Shown here: positions 61,533 through 64,000 of the stretch, piece after piece | How positions within the stretch are numbered: the first letter of the stretch is position 1 | Layout: every line of letters starts with the position of its first letter | NCBI GenBank assembly: GCA_963766505.1 | Contig: CAVYAL010000004.1 | Coordinates: 124,001 to 188,000 of the forward strand | Reading direction: 5' to 3' | From: DATIRA01 sp963766505 | Lineage (GTDB): Bacteria > Pseudomonadota > Gammaproteobacteria > Steroidobacterales > Steroidobacteraceae | Length of the DNA stretch: 64,000 nucleotides | The notes under the pieces: generated by a model | Database searches by the model: none | Told to the model about the DNA's origin: nothing | Seen by the model: the letters and a program-made list of their open reading frames with translations, nothing else | Made by a program: the position numbers and the translations under genes

Positions 61533-61740
61533 CAGGACTCCCGCCATGCACGCCACCCCACCGGCCTCACTGCCGGTCCTGGCCAGGCGAACAAGGGTGA
61601 CATGAGCAAATTGAACATAACTATAGCTGACGGCACCATCCGGGCCCAGCCGCCGGATGCCCAGCGCCTTTGTAACCGGTTGGCGGACGTGATGTTCTGA
61701 CGCGCCGCACAGTTCCGGACAGCCGGGCTGCGGATCGGCC

Positions 61741-62832
61741 CTATCGCGTTATGTCGGGGACGCCGGCCGACACGTCGGCGTTCTGTGCACGATGTCTCAG
61801 ATAGTGATCCATCAACACCAGCGCCAGCATGGCCTCGGCGATCGGTACGGCGCGGATCCCGACGCAGGGATCGTGGCGGCCAGTCGTGCTCACCTGCACT
61901 GCCCTGCCCTCGGCGTCTATGGTTCGGCCGGGAATCACGATGCTCGACGTCGGCTTGAGCGCGATGCTCACCAGGATGTCCTGCCCGGAAGATATGCCGC
62001 CGAGCGTGCCTCCGGCATGGTTCGAGAGGAACCCGTCCGGCGTCAGTTCATCGCGATGCTCGGAGCCCCGCTGCTCGACCGCGGCGAAGCCCGCACCCAC
62101 CTCGACGGCCTTGACGGCATTGATGCTCATCATCGCATGCGCGATGTCTGCATCGAGCCGGTCGAACACGGGCTCGCCGAGTCCAGGCGGCACCTGCGTC
62201 GCGACGACGTTGACCCTGGCGCCGATCGAGTCACCCTCCCGACGCAACCGGTCGATGAGCTGCTCGAGCTCGTGAACGCGCGCAGGGTCCGGACAGAAGA
62301 AAGGATTGTCGTCCGTGGCGACAAGATCGACAGGATCGATCCGGACCGGACCCATCTGGGCCAGGTAGCCGCGGATCTCCAACCCCAGCCGCTCGAAGAG
62401 GAACTTTCGTGCGATCGCACCCGCCGCAACGCGCATCACGGTCTCGCGTGCCGAGGATCGACCGCCGCCCCGATAGTCCCTGAGCCCGTACTTGTGCTGG
62501 TAGGTGTAGTCAGCATGGCCGGGCCGGAAGCGGTCCCGGATCTTTTCGTAGTCATAGGAGCGCTGGTCGGCATTCTCGACCAGCAGGCCGATCGGCGTCC
62601 CGGTAGTGAGCCCCTCGAATACGCCGGAGAGAATCCGGACGCGATCGGGCTCGCGCCTCTGGCTGGTGTAACGGGACGTCCCCGAGCGCCGGCGCTCGAC
62701 GTCGCGCTGGATGTCCTCCTCGGACAGGACCAGGCCCGGCGGACAGCCGTCCACGATGCAGCCCAGCGCCGGCCCGTGGCTCTCGCCGAAGGTCGTGACC
62801 GTGAACGCTCGCCCGAATGTGTTTCCCGGCAT
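61741..62832 (-). CDS. aroC: chorismate synthase
   Basis: 363 residues. N-terminal GNTFGRAFTVTTFGESHGPA with GCIVDGCPPGL. Central RPGHADYTYQHKYGLRDYRG and GGRSSARETVMRVAAGAIA bind FMN and substrate. The C-terminal RHDPCVGIRAVPIAEAMLA is complete. It converts EPSP to chorismate using reduced FMN, the last step of the shikimate pathway. Three bases downstream of prmB, the usual pairing. The 208-bp gap to the fimV start holds no recognised gene. Confidence 0.97.
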   Translation of the reverse strand: MPGNTFGRAFTVTTFGESHGPALGCIVDGCPPGLVLSEEDIQRDVERRRSGTSRYTSQRREPDRVRILSGVFEGLTTGTPIGLLVENADQRSYDYEKIRDRFRPGHADYTYQHKYGLRDYRGGGRSSARETVMRVAAGAIARKFLFERLGLEIRGYLAQMGPVRIDPVDLVATDDNPFFCPDPARVHELEQLIDRLRREGDSIGARVNVVATQVPPGLGEPVFDRLDADIAHAMMSINAVKAVEVGAGFAAVEQRGSEHRDELTPDGFLSNHAGGTLGGISSGQDILVSIALKPTSSIVIPGRTIDAEGRAVQVSTTGRHDPCVGIRAVPIAEAMLALVLMDHYLRHRAQNADVSAGVPDITR

Positions 62833-62835
62833 TTC

Positions 62836-63771
62836 TCAAGCCTGTCCGTGCAATGCGTGACGGTGCCTCGCCAGGTCCTCGCGCGTCAACATGAATACAC
62901 CGCCGCCGCCATGCTCGAACTCGAGCCACAGGAAGGGCACCGTCGGAAACGCCTGCTGCAGGCGCTCCTCGCTGTCACCCACCTCGACGAACAGCGCACC
63001 GCCGCTCTCCAGGTGGCCGGCCGCCCCGGCGAGAATCCGTCGCGTCACTTCGAGGCCATCGATCCCGGAGCGCAGCGCAAGGTCCGGCTCGTGAAGGTAC
63101 TCGGCGGGCAGCTCGACCATCTCCGAGTCACTGACATACGGCGGGTTTGCCACGATCAGGTCGTAGCGCAGATCGTCCACCGGCCCGAACACGTCGCCCT
63201 GCAGCAGGCGCACGCGACCTTCCATGCCGTGCTTCGCGACGTTGCGCCGCGCCACCTCGAGCGCGGCGGGTGAAAGCTCGACCGCGTCCACAGTAGCGCC
63301 GTCGAGGTACTTCGCACAGGCGATCGCGATGCAGGCCGAGCCCGTGCCGATGTCGAGCACGCGCCGGACGCTGCCCGCCCGCAGCCACGGCTCGAATCCA
63401 GCCAGGATCAGCTCAGCGAACGGCGAGCGCGGCACGATCACCCGCTCGTCGACCTCGAACTCCAGGCCGGCAAACCACATGCGCCCCATCAGGTAGGCGG
63501 CGGGGACACGTCGCTCGATCCGGCTCGCGAGCAACCGCGCGACCCGGGCGAGATCCGCAGCGCCGGGGCGCAGACGGTAAGCGGCCTCGCTCGAAGTGTG
63601 CTCCAGTCCCAGCGCATGGAATACGAGCGCCGCGGCCTCGTCGATCGCACTGGCCATCCCGTGCCCGTAGCAAAGTCCCGCACGTTCGAATGCGGCGGCC
63701 CCGGCGCGGATCAGGTCCAGCACTGTAGCCCCGGGGGGGAGCTCGATTTCCTGTGACGGCGAATCGGCCAT
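62836..63771 (-). CDS. prmB: ribosomal protein L3 N5-glutamine methyltransferase
   Basis: 311 residues of the HemK/PrmA class. SAM motif I VLDIGTGSACIAIACAKYL is at about 138-156. The glutamine-binding NPPY motif is in LIVANPPYVSDSEMVELPAE. AYLMGRMWFAGLEFEVDERV and VIVPRSPFAELI are the conserved upstream blocks. PrmB methylates a glutamine of ribosomal protein L3. Assignment to PrmB rather than PrmC rests on these blocks and on the adjacent aroC. Confidence 0.95.
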   Translation of the reverse strand: MADSPSQEIELPPGATVLDLIRAGAAAFERAGLCYGHGMASAIDEAAALVFHALGLEHTSSEAAYRLRPGAADLARVARLLASRIERRVPAAYLMGRMWFAGLEFEVDERVIVPRSPFAELILAGFEPWLRAGSVRRVLDIGTGSACIAIACAKYLDGATVDAVELSPAALEVARRNVAKHGMEGRVRLLQGDVFGPVDDLRYDLIVANPPYVSDSEMVELPAEYLHEPDLALRSGIDGLEVTRRILAGAAGHLESGGALFVEVGDSEERLQQAFPTVPFLWLEFEHGGGGVFMLTREDLARHRHALHGQA

Positions 63772-63840
63772 GGTCGCCCTGCTCGTTGTGGGATAATTCG
63801 ACGCCCAGCGTCCCCGGACCGAAGTTCTGCGAATCCGATC

Positions 63841-64000
63841 ATGGCCACGCGCCCTGTCATCGTCGGCGTCATTGCAATTCTAGCCTTCGCGCTGGGTGCA
63901 TATCTTGCCCGGGATCTCCTGCCGGGAAAGCGGACACCCCCGGAGCTGGCGCGCGCGACGGTCTTTACGCAACCGAGACCGCTGCCTGAGGTCGCGCTGA
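63841..64000 (+). CDS. SCO1/SenC-family protein, 5' part only
   Basis: 53 residues before the right edge. ATG 63841, then a membrane anchor (VIVGVIAILAFALGAYLARD, about 6-25) and a periplasmic start with FTQPRPLPEVAL, which is where the SCO thioredoxin-like domain usually begins. SCO proteins deliver copper or act as thiol oxidoreductases for cytochrome oxidase. The CxxxC motif would lie beyond the edge, so the assignment is tentative. Divergent from prmB. Confidence 0.6.
   Translation, partial: MATRPVIVGVIAILAFALGAYLARDLLPGKRTPPELARATVFTQPRPLPEVAL

Overview
The window looks like a chromosomal segment of a GC-rich gammaproteobacterium. The evidence is the content and order of the housekeeping blocks: dnaQ and rnhA with yafS and a divergent gloB-mltD pair; tig-clpP-clpX-lon-hup-tRNA-ppiD; cysS, folD and lpxH near a tRNA cluster; fimV-truA-accD-folC-dedD-cvpA-purF; and prmB-aroC. 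MiaE, FimV, NhaB and LpxH also point to Gammaproteobacteria. I cannot place it to genus from the sequence alone.

Layout. 1-12.8 kb is a minus-strand surface-polysaccharide locus: an oligosaccharide flippase cut by the window edge, a Wzz-like copolymerase, an SLBB export protein broken by one frameshift, two tandem Wzi-like outer-membrane proteins, Pgi, a UDP-glucuronate epimerase and a TviB/WbpO-type UDP-sugar dehydrogenase. 13-21 kb holds nhaB, dnaQ, a WbpE/WlbC-like aminotransferase, rnhA, yafS, gloB, mltD and fabI. 21-29.7 kb is the protein quality-control block (ppiD, tRNA-Asp, tRNA-Val, hup, lon, clpX, clpP, tig, tRNA-Leu). A sigma-32-like promoter lies upstream of lon. 29.8-32.1 kb is a compact CBS / PII-like / DUF1538 / DUF1538 operon. 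32.2-35.9 kb has a VanZ-domain protein divergent from a large kinase-like membrane protein.

35.9-44.8 kb is an accessory island. It carries an IS30-type transposase remnant, two alpha/beta hydrolases, an arylsulfatase, a class III CoA-transferase, an enoyl-CoA hydratase, a divergent AraC regulator and an intact IS481-type element. A perfect 48-bp direct repeat marks its left side and the outer end of the IS. The island abuts the 3' end of a four-gene tRNA cluster (Pro, Arg, His, Lys).

45.3-64 kb is core metabolism: folD, cysS, gltX, lpxH, miaE, a receiver-Ser/Thr kinase fusion, glycerate kinase, purF, cvpA, dedD, folC, accD, truA, fimV, aroC, prmB and the start of a SCO-family gene.

I found no CRISPR array, prophage or toxin system. 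The best candidates for poorly described biology are the CBS-PII-DUF1538 operon, the multidomain kinase-like protein at 33.3-35.9 kb, the receiver-kinase fusion coupled to miaE and glycerate kinase, and the sulfatase/hydrolase/CoA-transferase island. All functional readings come from reading translations by eye; no database search was run.
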